64,000 nt of DNA from Bifidobacterium felsineum (GTDB lineage Bacteria; Actinomycetota; Actinomycetes; Actinomycetales; Bifidobacteriaceae): positions 434,001-498,000 of the forward strand of contig NZ_PEBJ01000001.1 of assembly GCF_002802915.1 (NCBI RefSeq), written 5' to 3'. Position numbers and translations under genes: made by a program. The first letter of the stretch is position 1, and each line of letters starts with the position of its first letter. Below the pieces are notes generated by a model. That model had not been told where the DNA came from and did no database searches. It worked only from the letters and a program-made list of their open reading frames with translations. Below are positions 24,538 through 32,910 of the stretch, piece after piece.

Positions 24538-24739
24538 TACGAGGTTCTGTACCCGGGCGCTTTTCTATAGAAGAAACTGTCCGTATCGCGGACTGAAGAG
24601 AGTACGTATCGGCAACAAACTAGAACATCATTCGCACGCATTGTAACGATTGCATATCAATGTGTGTCTCCAGTGCCCCTATGCGCTACAGTGCATGAGG
24701 ACATGCCAAAGGCTTATGGATGTGAAAGGATATTCAGCC

Positions 24740-26155
24740 ATGGTGGATCGTTTCCCGGTGGTGCTGCGAGGATATGACAAAGAGAAGGTTGACTTGGCGT
24801 TCGACGCCGCCCAGGACAGCCTGAACCAGGCCCAGAAGACGCTGGCCAGTATGCGTGAGCAGATTGCCGCGGATGATGATCGCATTTTGCAGTTGCAGGC
24901 TCAGCTGCAGGAAGAGCGCAACAAGAAGCCGCAGAACAACAGCTTCGCATCGCTGGGTGCCAATGCTCAGCAGATGCTCGCATCCGCCGAGCAGACCAGC
25001 ACCGAGCTGCTCAATCGCGCCAAGCAGGATGCCTCTGCAACGCGCACGGCCGCTCAGGCTCAGGCCGAAACCCTGATCAACAATGCCAAGCTCGATGCTC
25101 AGCACATCCTTGACGATGCCAATGCCAAGGCTTCCTCGATTCTGCAGAATGCCAACAATCAGGCTGAGTCCCTGACCTCCTCCGCCAAGCAGGAGACCGA
25201 TCAGCTCCGCTCCGAGACCACCAAGAACATCACCGAGCAGCGTCAGGCCGTCGAACTTGAGCTCAGCAACGCCCGTGAAGAGCACAACAAGAAGCTTTCC
25301 TCCGAGCGTGCCACCCAGGAGCGTGAACTCGCTGAGCTGAAGGCCGAAGCCACCGCGAAGATCGCCGAGCAGCGCAAGAGCGCCAACGAGGAGATCTCCA
25401 AGCTGAAGTCCGATTCCAACGATCAGATCGAAGCCGCACTGGCCGAAGCCAACAAGAAGCTTGCGGACGTGCGCGAGCAGGTTTCCAAGATGATGACCGA
25501 AGCGCAGCGCAAGGCTGGCGAGATCATCGATACCGCCAAGTCCAAGGCTCAGGAGATTACCGACGAGGCCGAGGTCAGCCGCACCAACACCATCAGTCAG
25601 GTCAGCGCCGAAGTGGAGCAGATTCGCTCCGACATCGCCGCTCAGCAGGATGAGGCCACCACCAAGGTCAATGAGCTGCTCGCCCACCTCGAAGAGCGTC
25701 GCGACGCAGCCAAGAAGGAAGCTGACGAGCTGGTCAGCCAGGCCAAGACCACTCGCGAGGAGGCCGATTCCTACGCCGCCAACAAGCGCCAGGAAGCCGA
25801 TGCTCAGGCCGCTGCCATTGTGCACAAGGCCGGTGAAGACGCTGACGCTCAGATCGAAGAGCGTCGTGCCGCCGCCCAGAGCGAGCTTGATAGTCTGAGC
25901 AAGCACATTGCCGATCTGCAGGAACGTGAGGCCACCATCACTCAGCGTGTTTCCGAACTGCGTTCCATGTTTGCTCAGGCCTTCTCCGGCTTTGCATTCG
26001 ACGCGGTGAACAAGCAGGAGGAAGCTCAGTCGCTGCCGGTGGTCAACCCGGTTCCTGAACAGGGCAAGGCCGCTGGTGAACCGGATGCTGACCAGCAGGA
26101 GGAGCAATCCGCTAACGAATCCGAACAGCCGGCCGAGACGGAAGCTGAAAACTAA
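24740..26155 (+). CDS. DivIVA/FilP-like coiled-coil protein
   Basis: A 471-residue protein from ATG 24740 (GTGAAAGGA 10 nt upstream). The N-terminal 30 residues (MVDRFPVVLRGYDKEKVDLA) resemble the DivIVA membrane-binding segment. Nearly all the rest, to about residue 420, is a continuous Ala/Glu/Lys/Gln-rich coiled coil with repeated AxxEAExLI-type heptads. The last 50 residues are an acidic disordered tail. In actinobacteria such proteins (FilP, Scy, DivIVA/Wag31) form polar or cytoskeletal assemblies that direct tip growth and branching. A role in the branched bifid cell shape is an inference. Confidence 0.75.
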   Translation: MVDRFPVVLRGYDKEKVDLAFDAAQDSLNQAQKTLASMREQIAADDDRILQLQAQLQEERNKKPQNNSFASLGANAQQMLASAEQTSTELLNRAKQDASATRTAAQAQAETLINNAKLDAQHILDDANAKASSILQNANNQAESLTSSAKQETDQLRSETTKNITEQRQAVELELSNAREEHNKKLSSERATQERELAELKAEATAKIAEQRKSANEEISKLKSDSNDQIEAALAEANKKLADVREQVSKMMTEAQRKAGEIIDTAKSKAQEITDEAEVSRTNTISQVSAEVEQIRSDIAAQQDEATTKVNELLAHLEERRDAAKKEADELVSQAKTTREEADSYAANKRQEADAQAAAIVHKAGEDADAQIEERRAAAQSELDSLSKHIADLQEREATITQRVSELRSMFAQAFSGFAFDAVNKQEEAQSLPVVNPVPEQGKAAGEPDADQQEEQSANESEQPAETEAEN

Positions 26156-26198
26156 GTAGTAATGACAAGCCCTCGACTACACTGCTAGAGGCAAAAGA

Positions 26199-26235
26199 AC
26201 TGCGGCACCTGTGCACTTTCGCCAGGTGCCGCAGT
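26199..26235. terminator. Hairpin between the coiled-coil gene and pepC
   Basis: ACTGCGGCACCTG (26199-26211) and CAGGTGCCGCAGT (26223-26235) make a perfect 13-bp stem with an 11-nt loop. It lies 44 nt after the coiled-coil stop and 48 nt before pepC. No T-run follows. Confidence 0.65.
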
Positions 26236-26283
26236 CGTTGGTAAACCGCGCCACAAGCGCACCAATCCAAAGAAGGAGTAGAC

Positions 26284-27627
26284 ATGAGTGAACTGACGCC
26301 GCTCACCGGCGAAGCGCTAAGCGCACTGCGCGACGAGTTCGACGCTGATGGCACCAGCCGTCTGGCCATGAACGCAGTGACCGCGGCCGGCATCGAGAAG
26401 GTGGCACGCAACTATGACCGTGCCCGCCTGCTGCAGCGCCGCTTCTCCACCGTGGTCGATAACGGCGAAGCCACCCATCAGGATCGTTCCGGTCGTTGCT
26501 GGCTGTTCAGCTCCCTGAACGTGGCTCGTTTCATCGCCAAGAAGAACATGAATCTGAAGGAATTCGAGTTCTCCCAGAACTATGCGATGTACTACGACAA
26601 GCTGGAGCGCGTCAACTACTTCCTGAAGGATATGGCCGCTCTGGTCGCCGCCGGCGAACCGTCCGACTCCCGTCTGGTGCAGCACCTGCTCGCCGATGTG
26701 ATGGGTGACGGTGGCCAGTGGACCATGGCTATGAACGTGTACAAGAAGTATGGTGCCGTGCCGAAGGACCTGTTCCCGGAGACCGAATCCTCCAAGAACA
26801 CCCGTGAGATGAACGTGCAGCTGCGCGCTCTGCTGCACACTGCAGTGGCTCACATGTACGCTGCCGCCGGCGATCAGGCTGCCATCGACCAGATCGTTGC
26901 CGATACCACCGCTGCCGGTCACCGTATTCTTACCATCCATTTGGGTGAGCCGCCGGTCTCCTTCGACTGGGAGTGGACCGATAAGGACGGCGAATTCCAC
27001 CGCGATGGTGAGATCACGCCGGTCGAGTTCTGGAAGAAGTATGTGGGCCCGGCCGGTCTCGAGGATTACGTGTGCCTTGTGGACGATCCGCGTGCCGAAC
27101 ATGCCAAGGGCAAGAAGATCGGCATCGAGCACCTGGGCAATGTGGCCGGCGGCGACGCCACCGAGTACCTCAACGTGCCGAACCAGTTCATGAAGGACTG
27201 CGTCAAGCAGATTCTCGTCGAGCAGGGCATTCCGGTGTGGTTCGGTGCCGACTGCCACCCGTTCATGGATCGCGAGAATGGTGCCTGGGCCACCGACCTG
27301 TTCGAGTATGGCAAGGTTTACGACGTGGACTTCGACCTCGATAAGGAAGCCCGCGTGCGTTTCGGCGATTCCGCCATGAATCACGCCATGGCATTCGCCG
27401 GTGTGGACGTGGCCGATGACGGTTCCACCCGCCGCTGGCGCGTGGAGAACTCCTGGGGTTCCAAGATCGCCGACAAGGGCTACTTCACCATGTCCGACGA
27501 CTGGTTCACCGAGTATGTCTACGAAGTGGCCGTCCCGAAGACCATGCTCCCGGCCGAATATCAGAAGGCCCTGGAAGAGCCGGCGACCATGCTCCCCGCA
27601 TGGGATCCGATGGGCGCTCTGGCCTGA
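26284..27627 (+). CDS. pepC: Aminopeptidase C (C1B cysteine peptidase)
   Basis: A 447-residue bleomycin-hydrolase-type peptidase. The triad is visible: Cys72 in SGRCWLFSSLN, His367 in SAMNHAMAFAG and Asn389 in VENSWG. Such enzymes form cytoplasmic hexamers and remove N-terminal residues from peptides taken up or made during protein turnover. In bifidobacteria and lactic bacteria PepC is a major general aminopeptidase. AAAGAAGGAG lies 6 nt before the ATG. The codon usage is strongly biased, as in highly expressed genes. It is monocistronic. Confidence 0.96.
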   Translation: MSELTPLTGEALSALRDEFDADGTSRLAMNAVTAAGIEKVARNYDRARLLQRRFSTVVDNGEATHQDRSGRCWLFSSLNVARFIAKKNMNLKEFEFSQNYAMYYDKLERVNYFLKDMAALVAAGEPSDSRLVQHLLADVMGDGGQWTMAMNVYKKYGAVPKDLFPETESSKNTREMNVQLRALLHTAVAHMYAAAGDQAAIDQIVADTTAAGHRILTIHLGEPPVSFDWEWTDKDGEFHRDGEITPVEFWKKYVGPAGLEDYVCLVDDPRAEHAKGKKIGIEHLGNVAGGDATEYLNVPNQFMKDCVKQILVEQGIPVWFGADCHPFMDRENGAWATDLFEYGKVYDVDFDLDKEARVRFGDSAMNHAMAFAGVDVADDGSTRRWRVENSWGSKIADKGYFTMSDDWFTEYVYEVAVPKTMLPAEYQKALEEPATMLPAWDPMGALA

Positions 27628-27830
27628 AGGCCAGAGCGCCTGAGCCGGAGTCCGGCTCCCTCTGATGGGACATTGCCTACGAACAGCACGGTGTGCTGTT
27701 CGTAGGCAATGTGCATGCCGATAGGCATGCCGTCAGATTGAGGGCGGTAGCCCGTCCGTACTTGCAGGACGAGCTGTCAGCGAAGCTGACTGAGGGAGAG
27801 ACCTTGCGAGCGGATGCTCGCAAAAACTAG
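27619..27830. repeat. Chain of consecutive short hairpins after pepC (includes dispersed repeat)
   Basis: This part of the 340-nt gap holds one hairpin after another: GGCCTGAAGGCC, GAGCCGGAGTCCGGCTC, and a perfect 19-bp stem (CATTGCCTACGAACAGCAC at 27671-27689 with its complement at 27693-27711, loop GGT). Then come GCATGCCGATAGGCATGC (27713-27730), GTCAGCGAAGCTGAC and GCGAGCGGATGCTCGC. CTCCCTCTGATG, CTGAGGGAGAGACC and the GCGAGC hairpin match the repeat at 12.2 and 13.9 kb. The stretch could end pepC transcription or be transcribed as a structured RNA. Confidence 0.65.
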
Positions 27831-27857
27831 TCTCGCCGTAGGCGAGTCCACTATTGC

Positions 27858-27892
27858 AAACGCCCGACCGTCCACGAAACGGCCGGGCGTTT
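27858..27892. terminator. Terminator-like hairpin upstream of the first DAHP synthase
   Basis: AAACGCCCGACCGT pairs with ACGGCCGGGCGTTT over a short loop, flanked by A- and T-richer ends, so it could act in either direction. The space from here to 27967 must hold the promoter of the following aro gene; its ribosome site GAGAGAGGAG is clear. Confidence 0.65.
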
Positions 27893-27967
27893 CCATATCC
27901 GCATGCCCGCATGTAGACTTACCATTTCGCATGCTTACGTAATCGAAGAAGAGAGAGGAGAGTCGGC

Positions 27968-29098
27968 ATGGCAGCACTTCGTGGTCCGGATAGTTCCGAG
28001 GACGAACGTCGTTTGGGGGAGCAGGCCGTCTTTCCTGAGACGGTCGATGTCAATATCCGTCAGCTCGATCCGATCCCAGCGCCTCGAGCGTTCCTCAAAG
28101 AGCAGCCTCTTACTGACGAGATGAGTAATCTCGTGCTGCATTCGCGCCAGGAGATTCGTGACGTGCTCAATGGTCGCGACGATCGTCTGCTTGTCATCGT
28201 GGGTCCATGTTCCATCCACGATCCCAAGGCCGCGCATGAGTATGCCGAGAAACTGGCTGCCGTCAAGCGTGAGCTGGAAGATCGTCTCGTCATCGTGATG
28301 CGCGTCTACTTCGAAAAGCCTCGTACCACCATTGGCTGGAAGGGCCTGATTAACGATCCTGATCTGGATGGCCGTTTCAATATTCGCAAGGGTATGTGGC
28401 TGGCCCGCAAGGTGCTGACCGACGTGCTGAGCCTTGGTCTTCCCGCCGCCACCGAATGGCTCGACCCCATCACCCCGCAGTACATTTGCGATGCGATCAG
28501 CTGGGGTGCCATCGGTGCACGTAATACGGAAAGCCAGGTCCACCGCGAACTGGCCAGCGGCTTGTCCATGCCGGTCGGCTTCAAGAACTCCACCGACGGT
28601 TCCATCAAGGCCGCCGCCGACTCCTGCTACACCGCAGGCTTCGAACATCATTTCCTGTCCATCAACCTGGATGGCCGCGTCATCTCCGCCGAAACCAAGG
28701 GCAATCCGGATTGTCATCTGGTGCTTCGCGGTTCGAGCTCTGGTCCGAACTACGATGCTGAATCGGTGCGTAAGGCTTTGGAAGCGCTGAAGGCGTCCAA
28801 GGCTTCCGGCCCGAGTCAGTACGGTCTGGTCATCGACGCCGCTCACGGCAACTGCGGCAAAAACGAGGTCCGTGAGGCTGAAGTCGTCGAGGAAATCGCA
28901 GCCCGCCTTGCCAAGGGTGAGCCAGGCATCACCGGCGTGATGATGGAAAGCTTCCTTGTGGGTGGCCATCAGAAGCCGGCACCGCTTGACCAGCTGGTCT
29001 ACGGTCAATCCGTCACCGATGCCTGCGTGCCATGGAATCGCACCAACGAGCTGCTGCACACGCTGGCCGACGCCGTCACCGCCCGTCGCGCACTATAA
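27968..29098 (+). CDS. aroG: 3-deoxy-7-phosphoheptulonate (DAHP) synthase, class I
   Basis: A 376-residue enzyme that condenses phosphoenolpyruvate with erythrose 4-phosphate, the entry to the shikimate pathway. Motifs are VIVGPCSIHDPKAAHEYA, VMRVYFEKPRTTIGWKGLIN, AISWGAIGARNTESQVHREL, the metal-binding Cys in GPCSIHD, the ligand His in IDAAHGNCGKN and MMESFLVGGHQ. It matches the short class I (AroF/G/H) type, in which an N-terminal extension carries amino acid feedback control. A second, 410-residue paralog lies 1.7 kb downstream, so the two isozymes probably answer to different aromatic amino acids; which is which cannot be read. Confidence 0.93.
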   Translation: MAALRGPDSSEDERRLGEQAVFPETVDVNIRQLDPIPAPRAFLKEQPLTDEMSNLVLHSRQEIRDVLNGRDDRLLVIVGPCSIHDPKAAHEYAEKLAAVKRELEDRLVIVMRVYFEKPRTTIGWKGLINDPDLDGRFNIRKGMWLARKVLTDVLSLGLPAATEWLDPITPQYICDAISWGAIGARNTESQVHRELASGLSMPVGFKNSTDGSIKAAADSCYTAGFEHHFLSINLDGRVISAETKGNPDCHLVLRGSSSGPNYDAESVRKALEALKASKASGPSQYGLVIDAAHGNCGKNEVREAEVVEEIAARLAKGEPGITGVMMESFLVGGHQKPAPLDQLVYGQSVTDACVPWNRTNELLHTLADAVTARRAL

Positions 29099-29138
29099 CA
29101 ATAGATTTCTGCGGTAACCTCGAACTTTGATTCGATAG

Positions 29139-29197
29139 TTATCCACCATGCCGCCTTTGTGCTTTGTGGATATTGAAAAGTTATCCACAAAGCACAA
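29139..29197. promoter_or_regulatory. Palindrome carrying DnaA-box-like TTATCCACA words
   Basis: TTGTGCTTTGTGGATA (29157-29172) and TTATCCACAAAGCACAA (29181-29197) form a 16-bp inverted repeat. Each arm ends in the DnaA-box core TTATCCACA or its complement. A third copy, TTATCCACC, is at 29139-29147. It lies between aroG and the AbiEi/nuclease-like gene, 70-130 nt before that gene's ATG. It may be an operator, a terminator of aroG, or a DnaA target. Confidence 0.55.
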
Positions 29198-29268
29198 TAC
29201 TGCGTCACAGTATGCACATTTTCTTGTGCGGCTTGTTCTCGATGCTGAGATAACCATATTGTCGGTAC

Positions 29269-30222
29269 ATGAAAGAGCACAAAGAAGTCGCCGCTGCGTT
29301 AAGGTCCGCACAATCGGATTATCGTTGTGCTTCAGGTACCAATGATGCATTGCGAAAAGCCATGCGCCGTCGTGCCGCTGCAGGAGATTTGGTTTCACCT
29401 TATCGGAATATGTATGCCGCACGCGATTATTGGAATGCGTTGAATAATGAGCAACAATCATTGCATGTGATTCGAGGATTAGCGTATCGGCATCCATCGT
29501 GGGTCTTTACGGGGCTAAGCGCAGCGTGCTTGTATGGGGTGCAGCATTCGCGTTCTTTGCATGATGGGAAAGTATATGTGGCATCCACGGGCGGGATCGG
29601 TGGTGCTGATGAATCACATCTTGTGCGCGTCTATATGAATCAAATTCCTCAGCGCATGGTGCAGGGCATTCGTCTTGTTTCGCCAGCCCGAATGATACTC
29701 GACTGTGCAGGGTATCCGTTTGTTCATGCGTTGGCCATTATTGATTCGACGTTACGGATGGGATTGACTTCGTGTGAAGAAATTGAAGCATTGTCGCTGC
29801 AAAGCGTTTGTGATGAGCGATCAGTGAAGCGGTTAGTGCGCTATGCGGATGCGGGAAGCGAGAATGGGGGAGAATCGTTGTTCCGCGGCATGCTGATAGA
29901 GCGGAATTATGCCGAGCCGTTGTTACAGGTGGAATTTGGGAACCCGGATAATCCAGCGATGCCTTATCGGGTTGATTTTTGTTGGAAACTTGCGGATGGT
30001 CGCATTATTGTAGCCGAATACGATGGTATGGCGAAGTATGCAGATGCGACTAATAAAAATCGAGCCAGTCTTCAAGCTAAGTTGGATTACGAACGTCGGA
30101 GAGAGCAACATCTCAAAGCGCAAAAGGTAACGGCAATCATCCACGTCTTCTTTGAGGATTTGATGTCTCCGCGGCGCTTTGAGGAAAAGATGAATGAGGC
30201 CGGAGTTCCTAAAATCGTGTGA
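29269..30222 (+). CDS. AbiEi-like antitoxin / DUF559 nuclease-fold hypothetical protein
   Basis: A 317-residue protein. Residues about 20-150 resemble the AbiEi-type winged-helix region: RRAAAGDLVSPYRNMYAARD, SWVFTGLSAACLYG, then SPARMILDCAG. Residues about 225-310 look like a Vsr/DUF559 PD-(D/E)xK fold: YRVDFCWKLADGRIIVAEYD with D, ExD and downstream K/R residues. It has no adjacent toxin (AbiEii) gene. Its DNA is visibly richer in A and T than both neighbours, pointing to transfer. No ribosome site is seen; CATATT is 8 nt before the ATG. Such stand-alone proteins are common in bifidobacterial genomes and their role is unknown. Confidence 0.6.
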   Translation: MKEHKEVAAALRSAQSDYRCASGTNDALRKAMRRRAAAGDLVSPYRNMYAARDYWNALNNEQQSLHVIRGLAYRHPSWVFTGLSAACLYGVQHSRSLHDGKVYVASTGGIGGADESHLVRVYMNQIPQRMVQGIRLVSPARMILDCAGYPFVHALAIIDSTLRMGLTSCEEIEALSLQSVCDERSVKRLVRYADAGSENGGESLFRGMLIERNYAEPLLQVEFGNPDNPAMPYRVDFCWKLADGRIIVAEYDGMAKYADATNKNRASLQAKLDYERRREQHLKAQKVTAIIHVFFEDLMSPRRFEEKMNEAGVPKIV

Positions 30223-30310
30223 ATCGAGGTGTTTCCTCGGTGAAATGGTTCTAGTCAGAGTCATAGCGGTGAATAGAGCTTTTGCCGGTGTATTAAGCGG
30301 TTCAAAATTT

Positions 30311-30644
30311 CGTTCTGAACCCATATTTCGTGAAAAGGAGCCACTGAGCGGCCGTCAGTGGCTCCTTTTTTCGAGATAATTCCTAAGTTCGTGAAAAGAG
30401 GCCACTGACTATTCCTCAGTGGCGTATATTCACGAGCTGTACCTTTTCCTCGAAATAATACGCCACTGAGTCATCGTCAGTGGCTTCTTTTTACGAGGTC
30501 AACGAATATCTCGAAATAATAAGCCGATCGAACGCACTCAGCGGCGTTATTTTTCGGAGAGACTCCATATTTCGTGAAAATACGCCATTGATCAATTGTC
30601 AGCAGCTTCTTTTTTCGGGATAATCCCATATCTCGTGAAAAAGC
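30311..30644. repeat. Tandem palindromic array, exact 61-bp unit, more than five units
   Basis: The unit has the form ATTTCGTGAAAA-nGCCACTGA-loop-TCAGTGGC-TTTTTTCGAGATAA. The TCG of the left arm is at 30328, 30389, 30450, 30511, 30572 and 30633. The CG of the right arm is at 30311, 30372, 30433, 30494, 30555 and 30616. Every step is exactly 61 bp, although units differ by many substitutions. Unit 1 is a near-perfect 25-bp-plus stem ending in a T-run (AAAAGGAGCCACTGA / TCAGTGGCTCCTTTTTT). Units 4 and 5 are the most decayed. The array fills most of the 608-nt space between the AbiEi-like gene and the second DAHP synthase. There is no ORF; 30645-30830 holds the aro promoter region. Confidence 0.92.
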
Positions 30645-30830
30645 ACCGCGAGGGAACTGAAGCGGTCGTTATTGGTTTGGCGCCGATCGTCGGCATCGGT
30701 ATCAGTGTCGGTATTGGTGGCGCTGATGCGTGTAATGCTGTCGATAATAATGTTGCCGAGTCTACGGCTGACACTGTTGCCGCTATGGTTAGGTATCCTT
30801 GGGGTGGATGAATCACAAGGAGTACGAGAC

Positions 30831-32063
30831 ATGCAGCAGCAGCAAGGCGCAGTGCCAGCCGAAAATCCATTGCAGGTTGGCCCGCAGCCGTTGAACACGC
30901 CTGAAGAGCTTCGCGCCATTCGCCAAGCCATGGGCGAAGGCAAGAATCCGTTGATTGCCACGGATGTGCCACGCTGGGAGGATCAGGTTGGTGTCAGCCG
31001 CATCATCAATCGTCGTGTATTGGAACTTGAGCCGCTGCCCACGCCGGCCCAGGTGCTTGCGGAACTGCCGCTGACTCCTCAGGCCCAGGGAATCGTCGCC
31101 TATTCGCGCGATGAGATTCGCGCATGCCTCTACGGGCAGGATGATCGTCTGTTGGTGATTGTGGGCCCCTGCTCGGTTCATGATCCCGCAGCTGCGCTCG
31201 ATTATGCGCACCGCTTGGCCAAGGTGATGAAGGAAACCGAGCGTGAGCTGCTCATTGTGATGCGTGTGTACTTTGAGAAGCCGCGCACCACTGTGGGTTG
31301 GAAGGGCCTGATTAACGACCCGGACATCGACGGCAGCCACCATATCAAGAAAGGCCTGCTGCTTGCCCGAAAGACGTTGCTCGGTGTGCTTGGCGAAGGA
31401 TTGGCTGCCGCCACGGAATTCCTCGAGCCCACGAGCCCACAGTTCATCGCCGATGCAGTGAGCTGGGGTGCCATCGGCGCCCGCAATACGGAGAGCCAGG
31501 TACATCGTCAGCTGGCCAGCGGCTTATCCATGCCGGTGGGATTCAAGAATGCCACTGACGGCTCGGTGAAAGCAGCAGTCAACGGCTGCTTTGCCGCAGC
31601 CCAACAGCACACGTTCTTTGGCATCGACCATTTGGGCCGTGCATGCGCAGTGGAAACGCTCGGCAATCCTGATTGCCATGTGGTGCTGCGCGGCTCGATT
31701 CATGGGCCGAACTATGACGCTCAATCCGTAGCCAAGGCGATGGATACCATTCGCGATGAGATGCCGGCTGATTCCGCGGCCTGCCATGGCCTGATTGTGG
31801 ATTGCTCGCACGGCAACTCCGGCAAGGATGAGCATCGTCAGGCCGAAGTAGTGCGCGATATCGCACGTCGCATCGCGGCGGGGGAGCGTGGAATCACCGG
31901 CATCATGATGGAAAGCTTCATCGAGGGCGGCAATCAGAAGGCCGCGCCGCTCGATCAGTTGGTGTACGGCAAATCCATCACCGATAAGTGCATCAGTTGG
32001 CCGGATACCGAAGCGCTGCTGCATGAGCTCGCCGAAGCCGTGGCCGCACGCCGTTGGAAGTGA
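30831..32063 (+). CDS. aroF: DAHP synthase paralog, class I, with N-terminal extension
   Basis: A 410-residue enzyme from ATG 30831 (AAGGAG 8 nt upstream); the frame is open to 30672 without a ribosome site. Its catalytic body repeats the motifs of the first copy (VIVGPCSVHDPAAALDYA, VSWGAIGARNTESQVHRQL, SHGNSGKDE, MMESFIEGGNQ). It has about 30 additional N-terminal residues (MQQQQGAVPAENPLQVGPQP) and a different regulatory region. The two proteins are recognisable paralogs, probably an old tandem duplication later separated by the insert between them. The symbol marks only the isozyme; its feedback inhibitor is unknown. Confidence 0.9.
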   Translation: MQQQQGAVPAENPLQVGPQPLNTPEELRAIRQAMGEGKNPLIATDVPRWEDQVGVSRIINRRVLELEPLPTPAQVLAELPLTPQAQGIVAYSRDEIRACLYGQDDRLLVIVGPCSVHDPAAALDYAHRLAKVMKETERELLIVMRVYFEKPRTTVGWKGLINDPDIDGSHHIKKGLLLARKTLLGVLGEGLAAATEFLEPTSPQFIADAVSWGAIGARNTESQVHRQLASGLSMPVGFKNATDGSVKAAVNGCFAAAQQHTFFGIDHLGRACAVETLGNPDCHVVLRGSIHGPNYDAQSVAKAMDTIRDEMPADSAACHGLIVDCSHGNSGKDEHRQAEVVRDIARRIAAGERGITGIMMESFIEGGNQKAAPLDQLVYGKSITDKCISWPDTEALLHELAEAVAARRWK

Positions 32064-32093
32064 AGTCAAGGAAATAAGGGGAAGGAAACCAGT

Positions 32094-32807
32094 ATGGGTA
32101 TGAAAACCGTTGCAATCATTGGTGCTCTTCATGAGGAAGTGGCGCTGATCGCCCAGTCGCTCACTCATGTCACCCACGTGAACAAGGGCAGTTTGGATAT
32201 CGCCGTGGGTACCGTGGACTCTTTCGGCGCTGACGTGATTAAGGTCGCGGCGACTGTCGGTGGCATGGGTTTGGTCAATGCCGCATCCACCGCACAGCTA
32301 CTGATTGACGAGTTCAACCCTGATGCTGTGATTTTCAGTGGCATCGCCGGCAACCTCAACAAGCATCTGCACATCAATGATGTGGTGCTCGGTGGCACGC
32401 TGCGCTACCTTGACACCGATATGCGTCTGGTAGGCCAGTGGAAGCCGGGCACGGAAGACAAGCCGGTCCATGAATTCTTCTCTGACCCGAAGCTGCTCGA
32501 AGTTGCCGATCAGGCGCTGAGCAATGCGGGTATCACGCATATCACCGGCATTATCGCGTCCGGCAATTATTTTGTGGACACCCCTGAAAAGGTCGAGGAA
32601 GTCATTCGCCTGACCGGTGCCGATGCCGTGGAGATGGAAGGCGCCGCGGTGGCCCAGGTCGCGGCTCGCAACGATGTGCCGGCATTGGTGATCCGCGCGC
32701 TGTCCGATAACGCGGATACTGATTACGAGGTATTCAAGGAGTTTGATATCTCCGAGTACGCCGATACCGCCGCTCGCCTTGCCGTAGACATCGTCAAGCG
32801 GCTGTAG
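32094..32807 (+). CDS. mtnN: 5'-methylthioadenosine/S-adenosylhomocysteine nucleosidase
   Basis: A 237-residue nucleosidase of the PNP/UDP superfamily. MGMKTVAIIGALHEEVALIA carries the catalytic-base Glu region. FSGIAGNLNKHLHINDVVLG and IASGNYFVDTPEK follow, then VEMEGAAVAQVAARNDVPAL with the ribose-binding Met-Glu, and RALSDNADTDY with the catalytic Asp. It cleaves adenine from MTA and S-adenosylhomocysteine, giving S-ribosylhomocysteine, the precursor of AI-2 where luxS is present. GGGGAAGGAAACC precedes the ATG, 30 nt after the DAHP synthase stop, so the two are probably co-transcribed. Confidence 0.95.
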   Translation: MGMKTVAIIGALHEEVALIAQSLTHVTHVNKGSLDIAVGTVDSFGADVIKVAATVGGMGLVNAASTAQLLIDEFNPDAVIFSGIAGNLNKHLHINDVVLGGTLRYLDTDMRLVGQWKPGTEDKPVHEFFSDPKLLEVADQALSNAGITHITGIIASGNYFVDTPEKVEEVIRLTGADAVEMEGAAVAQVAARNDVPALVIRALSDNADTDYEVFKEFDISEYADTAARLAVDIVKRL

Positions 32808-32881
32808 TCCTGGGCATGTGGGCTTCTCCGTCAAGGGAAGTCAATAGTGTCGGTGGATTGATTGTTGCGGGTGATTGATAC

Positions 32882-32910
32882 GAGGCTCACACGGCAGTGG
32901 GCCTCTTTTT
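32882..32910 (+). terminator. Rho-independent terminator after mtnN
   Basis: GAGGCTCAC-acggca-GTGGGCCTC followed by TTTTT is a classical intrinsic terminator for the aro-mtnN transcript. Confidence 0.85.

Noticed and set aside
29139-29197. Chromosomal replication origin
   Set aside because: There are only three DnaA-box-like words and no dnaA, dnaN, gyr or rpmH neighbourhood.
30311-30644. CRISPR array reading of the 61-bp repeats
   Set aside because: There is no constant 23-40 nt repeat with unique spacers; the whole unit is a palindrome that drifts throughout, and no cas gene is in the window.
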